This document shows positions 31,719 to 42,004 of a DNA stretch of 64,000 nt, piece by piece (positions within the stretch are counted from its first letter, which is position 1; each line of letters starts with the position of its first letter). Position numbers and translations under genes: made by a program. The notes under the pieces were generated by a model, which saw only the letters and a program-made list of their open reading frames with translations, had not been told where the DNA came from and searched no databases. Where the stretch lies: the NCBI GenBank assembly GCA_937773605.1, contig CALJVP010000002.1, positions 180,483 to 244,482 on the forward strand, given 5' to 3'. The DNA comes from an uncultured SAR86 cluster bacterium (GTDB lineage: Bacteria; Pseudomonadota; Gammaproteobacteria; Magnimaribacterales; Magnimaribacteraceae).

Positions 31719-32582
31719 TTACTCATCTAAATTTCTAGAAATATCGTACCAACTCTTTAAATCCTCTAAATAATTTCTTAAAGACTGGTCATCTCTTCGC
31801 TTTTTAAATTCTGAAATTACTTGGTTCTTTATATCTGCTAAATCTGGTGTTTTTGAATTCTCTTTATCAACTAAATAAATAATCTTATAACCTCCAGATA
31901 CTCTTTTAGGAGTGGTAAATTCGCCTGGTTCTAATTGCCCTGCTATCAACATCAATGACGGTCCTAAATACTCTCTGACTTTTGATAAAGTCATCAGCGT
32001 ATCAGGAACCTCTAAGGCAGTTTGAGTTCCCAAAGATTTAGTTTCTTCAAAAGTATCTCCAGACAGTAACTTATCAAATGCCTGTTTCGCTTTCTGAGAA
32101 GAAGAAGTAGTTCCGTCCTCTTGATCTTGAAAATAGATTTGCTTTACTCGCAACCTATTTGCATTTGTAAAAAACCCTAAATTGTTGTTAAAGAATTCAT
32201 TTAATTCTGCTTCTGAAACCTCCACCATGTCATTATCAGAAATAATTCTATTAATCATTTGCTGGACGATGGTACCTCGTGCCATGGGATTGGTTCTTAG
32301 CATGCCCATGTCCAGAGCTCTTTTTATAAGTAATTCTTCTTCGATCATTCGTTCTAAGACGAATTCTTTATCTTTTTGAGTTAAAGGTGAACGTTTGTCA
32401 GATCTTAAGCCTTCTAATTGAAGGAGGTATTTCTCTTTGGTTATCTTAGCTCCCTCTATATTTGCCACCCAATCCCCAGCTGTTTCAAAATTTACTCTTT
32501 TAATGAGGGAGATTGAAGCTAAGGAAACACCTATAATAATTCCCAAGACTAGGATTGTATTTATAAAACTTTTATTACTCAT
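31719..32582 (-). CDS. Membrane-anchored PpiC/SurA-like peptidyl-prolyl isomerase
   Basis: 287 aa; N-terminal TM; SurA-N-like region VLERMIEEELLIKRALDMGM; C-terminal parvulin-like region. Confidence 0.75.
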   Translation of the reverse strand: MSNKSFINTILVLGIIIGVSLASISLIKRVNFETAGDWVANIEGAKITKEKYLLQLEGLRSDKRSPLTQKDKEFVLERMIEEELLIKRALDMGMLRTNPMARGTIVQQMINRIISDNDMVEVSEAELNEFFNNNLGFFTNANRLRVKQIYFQDQEDGTTSSSQKAKQAFDKLLSGDTFEETKSLGTQTALEVPDTLMTLSKVREYLGPSLMLIAGQLEPGEFTTPKRVSGGYKIIYLVDKENSKTPDLADIKNQVISEFKKRRDDQSLRNYLEDLKSWYDISRNLDE

Positions 32583-33057
32583 TTGAAATCATTTCTATAT
32601 GAGGTATTCCATCTTCAATATATGGATCACCGCATTTTGTAAAACCGTGTTCTTTGTAAAACTCTTCCAAGTGCTCTTGAGCTGATAATGTTATCAAAAT
32701 TGAAGGAAAAATAAGTTTGCTCTTTTTCATCCCTTCATTTACTAAATGATGACCCAGACCTAGACCTCTGTATTTTTCATGTACGAGGATTCTGCCAAGA
32801 GAGGCATGTGAATTTTTTATTCCAGGGACTAAAAGTCTTTCATAAGCGACTAAATCATTATTAGAAGTCCCCAACAAATGTAACGCATCTTGATCAAGCC
32901 CATCGGCATCTAGATACCAAGACTGTTGTTCTACTGCAAAAATCTCTTGTCTAAATCTTAGGATTTCATAGAGCTCGTCTTTTTTTAACTCAGAATATGA
33001 CTTCCAAATCCAAGATATGTCTTCAATAGTCACTCTTAAGGGCAAAGATTGGGGCAC
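32575..33057 (-). CDS. elaA: ElaA-like GNAT acetyltransferase
   Basis: 160 aa; LYEILRFRQEIFAVEQQSWYLDADGLDQDALHLLG, GRILVHEKYRGLGLGHHLV, EEFYKEHGFTKCGDPYIEDGIPHIEM. Confidence 0.85.
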   Translation of the reverse strand: MPQSLPLRVTIEDISWIWKSYSELKKDELYEILRFRQEIFAVEQQSWYLDADGLDQDALHLLGTSNNDLVAYERLLVPGIKNSHASLGRILVHEKYRGLGLGHHLVNEGMKKSKLIFPSILITLSAQEHLEEFYKEHGFTKCGDPYIEDGIPHIEMISNE

Positions 33058-34076
33058 TCTCTGTGAATTGCATCAACGGCCTTAAAGTCTTCTTCTGTTA
33101 AATTTATATCTGCGCTTCCAACGGCCAGCTTTAATTGTTCCATTGTTGTTGCTCCTATGATGTTAGAAGTAACAAATTCTTTAGAATTCACAAATGCATT
33201 AGCGAAGACTGAAGGGTCCATTCCTATCTTATTTGCATAAGCCACGTATGATTTTATTGCCTCATTTGCTCCAGGAACCTCATATCTATCGCCTCTCTTA
33301 AACAAGGCCGTTCTAGAACCTTCTGGCCTGGCCCCATCTATATATTTACCTGATAAATAACCTTGCGCTATAGGAGAATATGCTAAGAGGCCAACTTCGG
33401 ACTGATAATAGAATTCAGAAAGAGCATCTTCATATGTTCTGTTTAGAAAATTGTAAGCATTCTGCACGGACGCCACTCTCGGTAAATCTTGTTTCTCTGA
33501 ATACTTGAGGAACTCTGACAAACCCCACGAAGTTTCGTTAGATAAGCCAACGTGCCTTACTTTTCCGCTCTTAACCAAATCCCCCAGTACCTCTAAAGTC
33601 TCTGATATGGCTATACTTTCAGCTTCAATATGCTTGTAACCTATCCCACCTGAACCAAACATCGCTATGCGCCTGTCTGGCCAATGCAGTTGGTACAAGT
33701 CTACGTAATCAGTTTGTAACCTTTTTAAACTATTGTTTAAAGCTTCTTCTATATTGGATCTATCCAATCTAGTCTCACCACCTCTGAACCAATTCATGGG
33801 GCTTCTACCAGCAACTTTAGTAGCGAGAATAATTTTTTCTCTGTTTGAACTCTTTTTAAACCAGGTACCTATAATCTCCTCAGTTCTTCCTTGAGTTTCG
33901 GCCTTAGGAGGAATTGGATACAGTTCTGCTGTATCAAAAAAATTGATACCTTTTTCAAAAGCGTAATCCATCTGCTCGTGGCCTTCTGCCTCTGTGTTTT
34001 GTTGACCCCAAGTCATGGTTCCTAAACAAATCAAACTTACATCTAAATCTGTCCTACCTAATTTTCTGTACTCCAC
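33036..34076 (-). CDS. tas: Aldo/keto reductase, Tas-like
   Basis: 346 aa; MEYRKLGRTDLDVSLICLGTMTWGQQNTEAEGHEQMDYAFEKGINFFDTAELYPIPPKAETQGRTEEIIG. Confidence 0.88.
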   Translation of the reverse strand: MEYRKLGRTDLDVSLICLGTMTWGQQNTEAEGHEQMDYAFEKGINFFDTAELYPIPPKAETQGRTEEIIGTWFKKSSNREKIILATKVAGRSPMNWFRGGETRLDRSNIEEALNNSLKRLQTDYVDLYQLHWPDRRIAMFGSGGIGYKHIEAESIAISETLEVLGDLVKSGKVRHVGLSNETSWGLSEFLKYSEKQDLPRVASVQNAYNFLNRTYEDALSEFYYQSEVGLLAYSPIAQGYLSGKYIDGARPEGSRTALFKRGDRYEVPGANEAIKSYVAYANKIGMDPSVFANAFVNSKEFVTSNIIGATTMEQLKLAVGSADINLTEEDFKAVDAIHRECPNLCP

Positions 34077-34137
34077 TCAATTACTCCATCTAATTTAATA
34101 AAAGCACTATAATAGCGAAATAAAATTTAAGAAAGCT

Positions 34138-34635
34138 ATGACAGAAATAAAAGATAATATTTATAATCACTCGTGTAATGACAATTTGGGAAATTTACAA
34201 AATCTTTCTGCCTTTGAAGGCCAGGCTCTGCTAATTGTTAATACTGCAAGTAAATGCGGTTTTACTCCTCAATATAACGGACTTCAAGAACTTCAAGAAA
34301 AATTTAAAGACTCTGGTTTTTCAGTTTTAGCCTTTCCTTGCAATCAGTTCGGTGGGCAAGAGCCTGGATCTTCAGAAGAAATCCAAGAATTCTGCACAGT
34401 AAATTACGGGATAAATTTTCCAATTTTTGAAAAAGTTGACGTGAAAGGGGAAGATGCACATCCTTTGTTCAAATATCTCACTTCCGAGAAGAAGGGTTTG
34501 CTGGGATCGGAATCTATAAAATGGAATTTCACTAAATTTCTTATTAATAAAGAGGGAAAGCCTATAGCCAGGTTTGCTCCAAATACTACACCAGAAAAAA
34601 TCTCTAAAGAAATAGAGAACCTGCTTAAGGATTAA
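34138..34635 (+). CDS. Glutathione peroxidase family protein (Cys type)
   Basis: 165 aa; NTASKCGFTPQYNGLQELQEKF, FPCNQFGGQEPGS, WNFTKFL. Confidence 0.93.
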   Translation: MTEIKDNIYNHSCNDNLGNLQNLSAFEGQALLIVNTASKCGFTPQYNGLQELQEKFKDSGFSVLAFPCNQFGGQEPGSSEEIQEFCTVNYGINFPIFEKVDVKGEDAHPLFKYLTSEKKGLLGSESIKWNFTKFLINKEGKPIARFAPNTTPEKISKEIENLLKD

Positions 34636-34638
34636 TTA

Positions 34639-35142
34639 TTAATTACTAAAAAATCTATCCTTCCAGTCTTTTCTTAAGCTTTTAGACATAAGCAATGCAT
34701 CTTCTTTTCCTTCTGGAAGTCGATAATAATCTTTGCGCACTCCTATTTGCTTAAATCCAAAGTCTAAATAAAGATTAGTTGCAGCTGCATTCGAAACTCT
34801 TACTTCTAAGAATATTTTGTTACTCCCCATGGCTTCCGAGGCATAAATAATTTTTTCTAATAAATCTGAACCCAAACCCTGCCTTCTTTTATTAGAACTA
34901 ACTCCTATATTAAGTAAATGAGCTTCATCCAATGCTATTGATTGTATGGCGAAACCAGACACCCCATCTGAGTGAGTTTGAATAAGGCAATAATAATCTC
35001 TTCTCAAGCAATCGATAAAATTCTGTTCCGTCCAAGGAAATGGATTTGATAATCTTTCTATCTCAAGAACTGCTTCTAAATCAGACTCAGTCATATAACG
35101 ATAGTCGAGTTGGTCCTTGAATTTATTTTCTTCTATAGCCAT
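34639..35142 (-). CDS. rimI: Ribosomal protein S18-alanine N-acetyltransferase RimI
   Basis: 167 aa GNAT; NPFPWTEQNF, LLNIGVSSNKRRQGLGSDLLEKI, LEVRVSNAAATNLYLDFGFKQIGVRKDYY. Confidence 0.9.
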   Translation of the reverse strand: MAIEENKFKDQLDYRYMTESDLEAVLEIERLSNPFPWTEQNFIDCLRRDYYCLIQTHSDGVSGFAIQSIALDEAHLLNIGVSSNKRRQGLGSDLLEKIIYASEAMGSNKIFLEVRVSNAAATNLYLDFGFKQIGVRKDYYRLPEGKEDALLMSKSLRKDWKDRFFSN

Positions 35143-35145
35143 ATT

Positions 35146-35553
35146 TTAGTCTTTTATTGATAACCATAAATCTTGTTTGGATTGAGAATTGCTCAGTAAA
35201 TGTTCAAGGGGTTCTAAAGAAGTAAGAATAGCATCCGGAAACTCCTTTTCTAAAGAATCCTTTTTACAACTCTCACCAAAATAAATTATCTTTTTTATAA
35301 GTTCGCCTTTCGGGAGGGTGTCTAAAAATTTAACGGCTTCTTTAGAATTAAGAGCTTTAGCTACAGATAGCATAAACCTCTCAATATGCACAAAAGTTTT
35401 ATCAAGAGGAGTTTGATTAGAAAAACAAAAAAGAATTGATTTAATGGCTATAAAATAAGCCTTAGTTTCTTTTGCATTAGAGCCTGCTGAAGATTTTTTC
35501 TCCCAGAATTGAAAGCCCAAAGATTCTAATTTTTCTATAGTTGTTAAACTCAT
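35146..35553 (-). CDS. holD: Probable divergent DNA polymerase III subunit psi
   Basis: 135 aa; immediately upstream of rimI (holD-rimI in E. coli); similar length; LGFQFWE near N-terminus, mid LPKG, C-terminal LTSLEPLEHLLSNSQSKQDLWLSI comparable to HolD LTDLRANPTARAALWQQI. Confidence 0.6.
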   Translation of the reverse strand: MSLTTIEKLESLGFQFWEKKSSAGSNAKETKAYFIAIKSILFCFSNQTPLDKTFVHIERFMLSVAKALNSKEAVKFLDTLPKGELIKKIIYFGESCKKDSLEKEFPDAILTSLEPLEHLLSNSQSKQDLWLSIKD

Positions 35554-35591
35554 ATGTAATGAATTCTACTTTAACTGATTAAACTCTCAAC

Positions 35592-35620
35592 TTGACCGGC
35601 TATTGAGGCATATATATCCT
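35592..35620 (+). promoter_or_regulatory. Candidate sigma-70 promoter for the leuA leader
   Basis: TTGACC-N17-TATCCT; a start site about 7-8 nt downstream falls at the leader ATG (35628). Confidence 0.45.
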
Positions 35621-35627
35621 AGTATCA

Positions 35628-35696
35628 ATGACTTTAGTCACAACCATAATATTAAGTTTACGACTTATTGACCCGGTCCTTGTTACACAAGGATAG
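35628..35696 (+). CDS. Candidate branched-chain amino acid leader peptide (MTLVTTIILSLRLIDPVLVTQG)
   Basis: 22 codons: 5 Leu, 3 Val, 3 Ile, 4 Thr; upstream of leuA; stop codon lies inside a strong hairpin. Confidence 0.65.
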   Translation: MTLVTTIILSLRLIDPVLVTQG

Positions 35697-35731
35697 CCGG
35701 GCTTATCTCTATCTGCTTAGCAGCCCTAAGC
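35672..35731 (+). promoter_or_regulatory. leuA leader RNA hairpins
   Basis: Hairpin 1 CCCGGTCCTTG-TTACA-CAAGGA(TAG)CCGGG (35672-35701); hairpin 2 GCTTAG-CAGCC-CTAAGC (35715-35731+). Confidence 0.65.
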
Positions 35732-35750
35732 GTCACAACTAAATCACTAA

Positions 35751-37460
<1,710 letters not shown>

Positions 37461-37516
37461 ACTAAATCTTTAGTATAGTCCACGTCGCTTAGAGTTTTTT
37501 TAACTTGGGGAGTTAT

Positions 37517-38914
37517 ATGGAAAGTGCAAAACCGGTTAATCGAAATACAATATTATCTTATGGAGGACTTGCCACTCCTTTAGCAATGATTGGCTATCCA
37601 ATAGCTATCTGGCTTATACCTTTTTATTCAGAAGTAGTAGGGATAGAACTCTATGTGATAGCTAATATTCTATTATTGGCCAGATTTACAGATGTAATTA
37701 CTGATCCGATATTAGGCCAGCTAGGTGATTCCACAAAAACTTCTATAGGAAGAAGGAAGCCTTGGATAATTCTTGGTGTTCCTTTGATGATGTTTGCCAT
37801 CTATAAATTATTCATTCCAGGAGCTGAAGTTTCTGTGATGTATTTTATTGTATGGATGATGCTGATGTATCTAGGATCTACAATAATCGGTATACCTTAT
37901 GGAGCTTGGGGAGCTGAAATCTCTCCTGACTACCACCAGAGATCGAGGATTGTTAGCGGCAGAGAAGGATGGACACTCATAGGACTCTTAATTTCTGCTC
38001 TAATTCCTCTCTCCATTGAGGTGTCAGGTAGTGGCCAGTCTATTGGCGAGTCCATAAATAAAATGCTTCGGGCAGTTTTCTTTTTTGAAGATTTCTCTAC
38101 TACGGGAAAAATGAGAGACATACTTGCTTATATGGGAATGGGCATCATTCTCTTACTTCCCTTCTTTGCAGCATTGGCACTTTGGAAAGTTCCAGATCCA
38201 ATGCCTAAAGTAGAAAAAAAGATACCCCTTAAAGAAGGTCTTAAATTTGCAGCTGAAAATCCCCTCCTTGTAAGAATTCTTTTAATTATCTTTCTAGTCA
38301 TAGCCGGTGAATCATTTAGAAATACTTTATCTTTATGGTTTGTTAGAGACGTTATAGGAATAGAAACTGTCGGGGCATCTTACGCAAGATATTTTATTGC
38401 AGGATTCATAGCCATTCCTTTTTGGCTGTGGCTTGGCAAAACTATTGGAAAACACAGAGCTTTCTGTATAACTCTAGTTGGTACTGGTAGCGTAAGCTTT
38501 TTATGTTTTTTCTTAGAAAGGGGTGACTTTGCTTATTTTCACATACTGTTTTTATTGAAAGGAGCTTGTTTTGGTGGACTTCAGTTCTTACCTGCATCTA
38601 TGCTTGCTGATGTAGTAGATCTTGATTCATTGAAAACAGGAGGCAGAAGAGCTGGTACTTTCTTTGCTTTAAATGGAATGATAGCAAAAGTTTCTTCCAT
38701 GCTTGCAGTATGGGCTGCGGCTAGATTAATTGATGCCTTTGGGTTTGTTCCAGGAACAGAGAACAGTGATTCAGCCATGATGGCCTTAAGGGTCTTCTAT
38801 TGTATTGGATGTGCAGCCTTTTTCCTGCCAGCTCTTTTCTTAACTTGGTTTTACCCTCTCACAAAAGAAAAACACATTGAGCTAAGAAAGGAACTGGAAG
38901 AGCAATCAAATTAG
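37517..38914 (+). CDS. MFS transporter, GPH (glycoside-pentoside-hexuronide) type
   Basis: LSYGGLATPLAMIGYPIAIWLIPFYSEVVG, LARFTDVITDPILGQLGDSTKTSIGRRKPWIILG; ATG at 37517 with GGGGAG upstream preferred over TTG at 37505. Confidence 0.87.
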   Translation: MESAKPVNRNTILSYGGLATPLAMIGYPIAIWLIPFYSEVVGIELYVIANILLLARFTDVITDPILGQLGDSTKTSIGRRKPWIILGVPLMMFAIYKLFIPGAEVSVMYFIVWMMLMYLGSTIIGIPYGAWGAEISPDYHQRSRIVSGREGWTLIGLLISALIPLSIEVSGSGQSIGESINKMLRAVFFFEDFSTTGKMRDILAYMGMGIILLLPFFAALALWKVPDPMPKVEKKIPLKEGLKFAAENPLLVRILLIIFLVIAGESFRNTLSLWFVRDVIGIETVGASYARYFIAGFIAIPFWLWLGKTIGKHRAFCITLVGTGSVSFLCFFLERGDFAYFHILFLLKGACFGGLQFLPASMLADVVDLDSLKTGGRRAGTFFALNGMIAKVSSMLAVWAAARLIDAFGFVPGTENSDSAMMALRVFYCIGCAAFFLPALFLTWFYPLTKEKHIELRKELEEQSN

Positions 38915-38915
38915 A

Positions 38916-39689
38916 TTATTTAAAGTTAGGGGCCCTCTTTTCAATAAAAGCCTTAACTCCTTCAATATTATCAGGAGAACCTGAAATAGCATTCTGAGTA
39001 TTAGCTTCTATTTTGTAAATATCTTCATATCCGCTATTGAGAGCTTTGCGCATAACTTTTTTAGTATGCTTAAGAGATTGCGGAGACCTCTTTGATAGAT
39101 TTAAGGCCCATTCTTGAGCTGAATCAATAAGCTCATCATTGGGAACTACTTTATTTGTTAATCCTAAGTCTAGGCATTTGGAAGCAGTCAATCTCTCGCC
39201 CTCAATGGCTATTTGATACGCAAGTTTATAGCCAACTGTATTTGTTAAGAACCAATTGGCACCTCCATCAGGGATTAAACCTATGTTGCTGAAAGCTTGG
39301 AGAATATATGCATCTTCAGCCATAACAGTCAGATCACAAGCCATGGCGTAAGCACTACCTATGCCTGCAGCAGCTCCATTTACTGCAGAGATAACAGGCT
39401 TAGGCATGTTCATAATAGTCTGTAAGCTTGGCATATAGCCTCTTATAAGTGCATCTTCAGTATCTTCCCAATCCCCATCCCTAGCAGTTAAATCTGCTCC
39501 AGCTGAGAAACCCAGGCCTTTTCCTGTTAAAACTACACATCGAATATTGTTATCATTCTCTGCTTCTTTAACTGCGCTTAAAATATCGACAGTCATCTGT
39601 GCATTGAAAGCATTTCTTACTTCTGGTCTATTAAAAGAAATGGTGGCAACCGAACCTTGCACTTCATAAATTACTGTCTCTAATTCCAT
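38916..39689 (-). CDS. Enoyl-CoA hydratase/isomerase family protein
   Basis: 257 aa; NRPEVRNAFNAQM, GKGLGFSAGADL, AVNGAAAGIGSAYAMACDL. Confidence 0.92.
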   Translation of the reverse strand: MELETVIYEVQGSVATISFNRPEVRNAFNAQMTVDILSAVKEAENDNNIRCVVLTGKGLGFSAGADLTARDGDWEDTEDALIRGYMPSLQTIMNMPKPVISAVNGAAAGIGSAYAMACDLTVMAEDAYILQAFSNIGLIPDGGANWFLTNTVGYKLAYQIAIEGERLTASKCLDLGLTNKVVPNDELIDSAQEWALNLSKRSPQSLKHTKKVMRKALNSGYEDIYKIEANTQNAISGSPDNIEGVKAFIEKRAPNFK

Positions 39690-39704
39690 AACTCTATCCT
39701 TATT

Positions 39705-41039
39705 TTATTTATTTATATTATCAGTCCAAGAGAAAGTGATACCTACTTCTTCAGGATGAGTATGAAATTTATCACACACCCAAAGATCTGCAACTGCGGC
39801 AAGCTCCTCTTCCACATAAATCAAGGGCAGCCTATCTCTCAACCAAGGTGATATATCAGATTCTTGAAGAAGTTTTTTTAGCTTCTGAGACCTGTCCCTT
39901 CCGAATGGCTTGCATCGCTCTCCACCTTCCCTGCCCTTCACTGTTATCTTCTTGCTTTTATGAATTAACGAAAGCCCCTTGCCTTTTGTTTCCTTTAATC
40001 CAATTTTTCCTGTTGGCAACAATAAATCATTTTCTAAATTCCAGACACTCTCTTCGTATTGATCTAACTCAGTGCAATACTCTTTTGGAAGCAGGTACAA
40101 GACCTGTCTAAACATTCTTAAATCATGTGAGTTATTATTATTTTTTGAGCTAATTAAAATTACATGATCTTGGCTATCTTGCTTGCGAGTAATTAAATTT
40201 ATAACTTCTTCTAATTGCTTCACCGAAGGACTCACAGAAGTAGATTCTGATAACCACCTATAAAGTAAGTTTCTTATCCTTTGATAGGAAAAGCCATTAA
40301 CCTTAAGGACGGATAATTCTTTAGAAGCTCCCAAGCGGCAAGACTCTAAATCATTCTCAGAAATTTCATCAAGAATAGACTGAGAGTGGAGCGCCTCTTT
40401 AGATAAAAATTGAAGAGATTTACCAAATCTTGGCCAGACCTTCAGTAATAAAGGGAAGACTGAGTTTCTTATGAAATTCCTCGAAAATTTTACATCTAAA
40501 TTAGATTCATCTTCAATCCATTTAATACCATTCAGCTCGGCATATTCTAAAAGTTCTTTTTTTGAAAAATCTAAGAACGGTCTAAAATAAGACAAACCAG
40601 AAACTTTCCTCCAAACCGGGATTCCCTTTAAGCCTTCAATCCCTGTGCCTCTCATCAACCTAAAGAATACAGTCTCAAGTTGATCATCTTTATGATGCGC
40701 AGTACATATTAAATCGTCTTCTTGAGCCCACTCTTCAAAAGCTTTGTAGCGAGCTTCTCTTAAAGCATCTTCTGATACATTTAAATTTTTGAAATCTAAC
40801 TTTTTAGTGTAAAAAGGTATATTAAGATCGCGGGCTATATCTTTGCATTTTCTTTCCCACAAGTCGGAGTCTTTACTAATTCCGTGATTTATATGAATGA
40901 CAACAAGCTTAGATGTGTCTTCAAGAGAAACTAAAAGAGAGTGAAGTAATACATAAGAATCTAGCCCTCCAGAGAATCCTATCCCTATCCTTTTAAATTC
41001 TTTTAAATTTTCTAAGGAAATATTATTAGAAATAAACAT
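39705..41039 (-). CDS. tilS: tRNA(Ile)-lysidine synthetase
   Basis: 444 aa; GFSGGLDSYVLLH, CTAHHKDDQLETVFFRLMRGTGIEGLKGI. Confidence 0.95.
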   Translation of the reverse strand: MFISNNISLENLKEFKRIGIGFSGGLDSYVLLHSLLVSLEDTSKLVVIHINHGISKDSDLWERKCKDIARDLNIPFYTKKLDFKNLNVSEDALREARYKAFEEWAQEDDLICTAHHKDDQLETVFFRLMRGTGIEGLKGIPVWRKVSGLSYFRPFLDFSKKELLEYAELNGIKWIEDESNLDVKFSRNFIRNSVFPLLLKVWPRFGKSLQFLSKEALHSQSILDEISENDLESCRLGASKELSVLKVNGFSYQRIRNLLYRWLSESTSVSPSVKQLEEVINLITRKQDSQDHVILISSKNNNNSHDLRMFRQVLYLLPKEYCTELDQYEESVWNLENDLLLPTGKIGLKETKGKGLSLIHKSKKITVKGREGGERCKPFGRDRSQKLKKLLQESDISPWLRDRLPLIYVEEELAAVADLWVCDKFHTHPEEVGITFSWTDNINK

Positions 41040-41042
41040 GAA

Positions 41043-41993
41043 CTATAAAGATCCATAACCCATGAGTCTTTCATATCTCCTTTCTAATAAATCTGTTGTC
41101 TTCAATGATCTTAATTCTTTCAAGTTTTTGATAATAGAATTTTTAAGAATCAATGCTGCCTGATCATGATTCCTGTGAGAACCTCCTAAAGGCTCAGCTA
41201 TAACTTCATCAATAAGATTAAGTTCTAAAATATTGTGAGCATTTAATTTCATTGCTTCAGCGGCATCAGCTGATTTTGTTGAATCTCTCCAGACTATCGA
41301 AGCACAAGCTTCAGGCGAAGCAACTGAATAAGTTGCATACTGCATCATCGTTATATGATCACCAACAGCCAGCGCTAAAGCACCTCCTGAACCTCCTTCA
41401 CCTACAACATTAACTAAGATAGGGGTTTTAAGAGAAGACATTACTCTTAAGTTATGGGCTATAGCTTCGCTTTGACCTCTTTCTTCACTGTCTATTCCGG
41501 GATAAGCTCCTGGTGTATCAACCAAAGTGACGACTGGAATGTTAAATCTTTCTGCTAGTTCCATCAAACGACATGCTTTTCTATATCCTTCTGGCTGAGA
41601 CATGCCGAAGTTATGCTTAACCTTCTCCTCTGTTGTTCTGCCTTTTTCGTGACCAATGAGCATCACCTTATGGTCGCCAATGGAAGCAAGCCCCCCTATA
41701 ACAGCCCTGTCATCTGCATAATGACGATCGCCATGCAGCTCATCAAAGTCATCGCATATCTTCTCCACGTAATCTAAGAAATGAGGCCTTTGAGGGTGTC
41801 TAGCTACTTGAACGCTCTGCCAAGCGGAAAGGTTAGAGTATATTTTTTCAGTAAGCTTTATTGCTGATTCATTTAACTTTAAAATTTCTGTAGAAATTTT
41901 CTCAGGCGACAAAGTATCTGAAGATTGCAACTCTTCAATTTTTCTTTCTAAAACTGCTATTGGTTCTTCAAAATCTAGATAGTTTTGCGACAT
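41043..41993 (-). CDS. accA: Acetyl-CoA carboxylase carboxyltransferase subunit alpha
   Basis: 316 aa; LDFEEPIAVLERKIEEL, VARHPQRPHFLDYV, NFGMSQPEGYRKACRLMELAERF. Confidence 0.98.
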   Translation of the reverse strand: MSQNYLDFEEPIAVLERKIEELQSSDTLSPEKISTEILKLNESAIKLTEKIYSNLSAWQSVQVARHPQRPHFLDYVEKICDDFDELHGDRHYADDRAVIGGLASIGDHKVMLIGHEKGRTTEEKVKHNFGMSQPEGYRKACRLMELAERFNIPVVTLVDTPGAYPGIDSEERGQSEAIAHNLRVMSSLKTPILVNVVGEGGSGGALALAVGDHITMMQYATYSVASPEACASIVWRDSTKSADAAEAMKLNAHNILELNLIDEVIAEPLGGSHRNHDQAALILKNSIIKNLKELRSLKTTDLLERRYERLMGYGSL

Positions 41994-42004
41994 AAATAAA
42001 AAAA

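Noticed and set aside
37461-37516. ACTAAA-TC-TTTAGT inverted repeat and T7 run after leuA, considered as a terminator
   Set aside because: Stem is all A/T plus one C:G with a tiny loop, and the T run is about 20 nt away; not a convincing intrinsic terminator.
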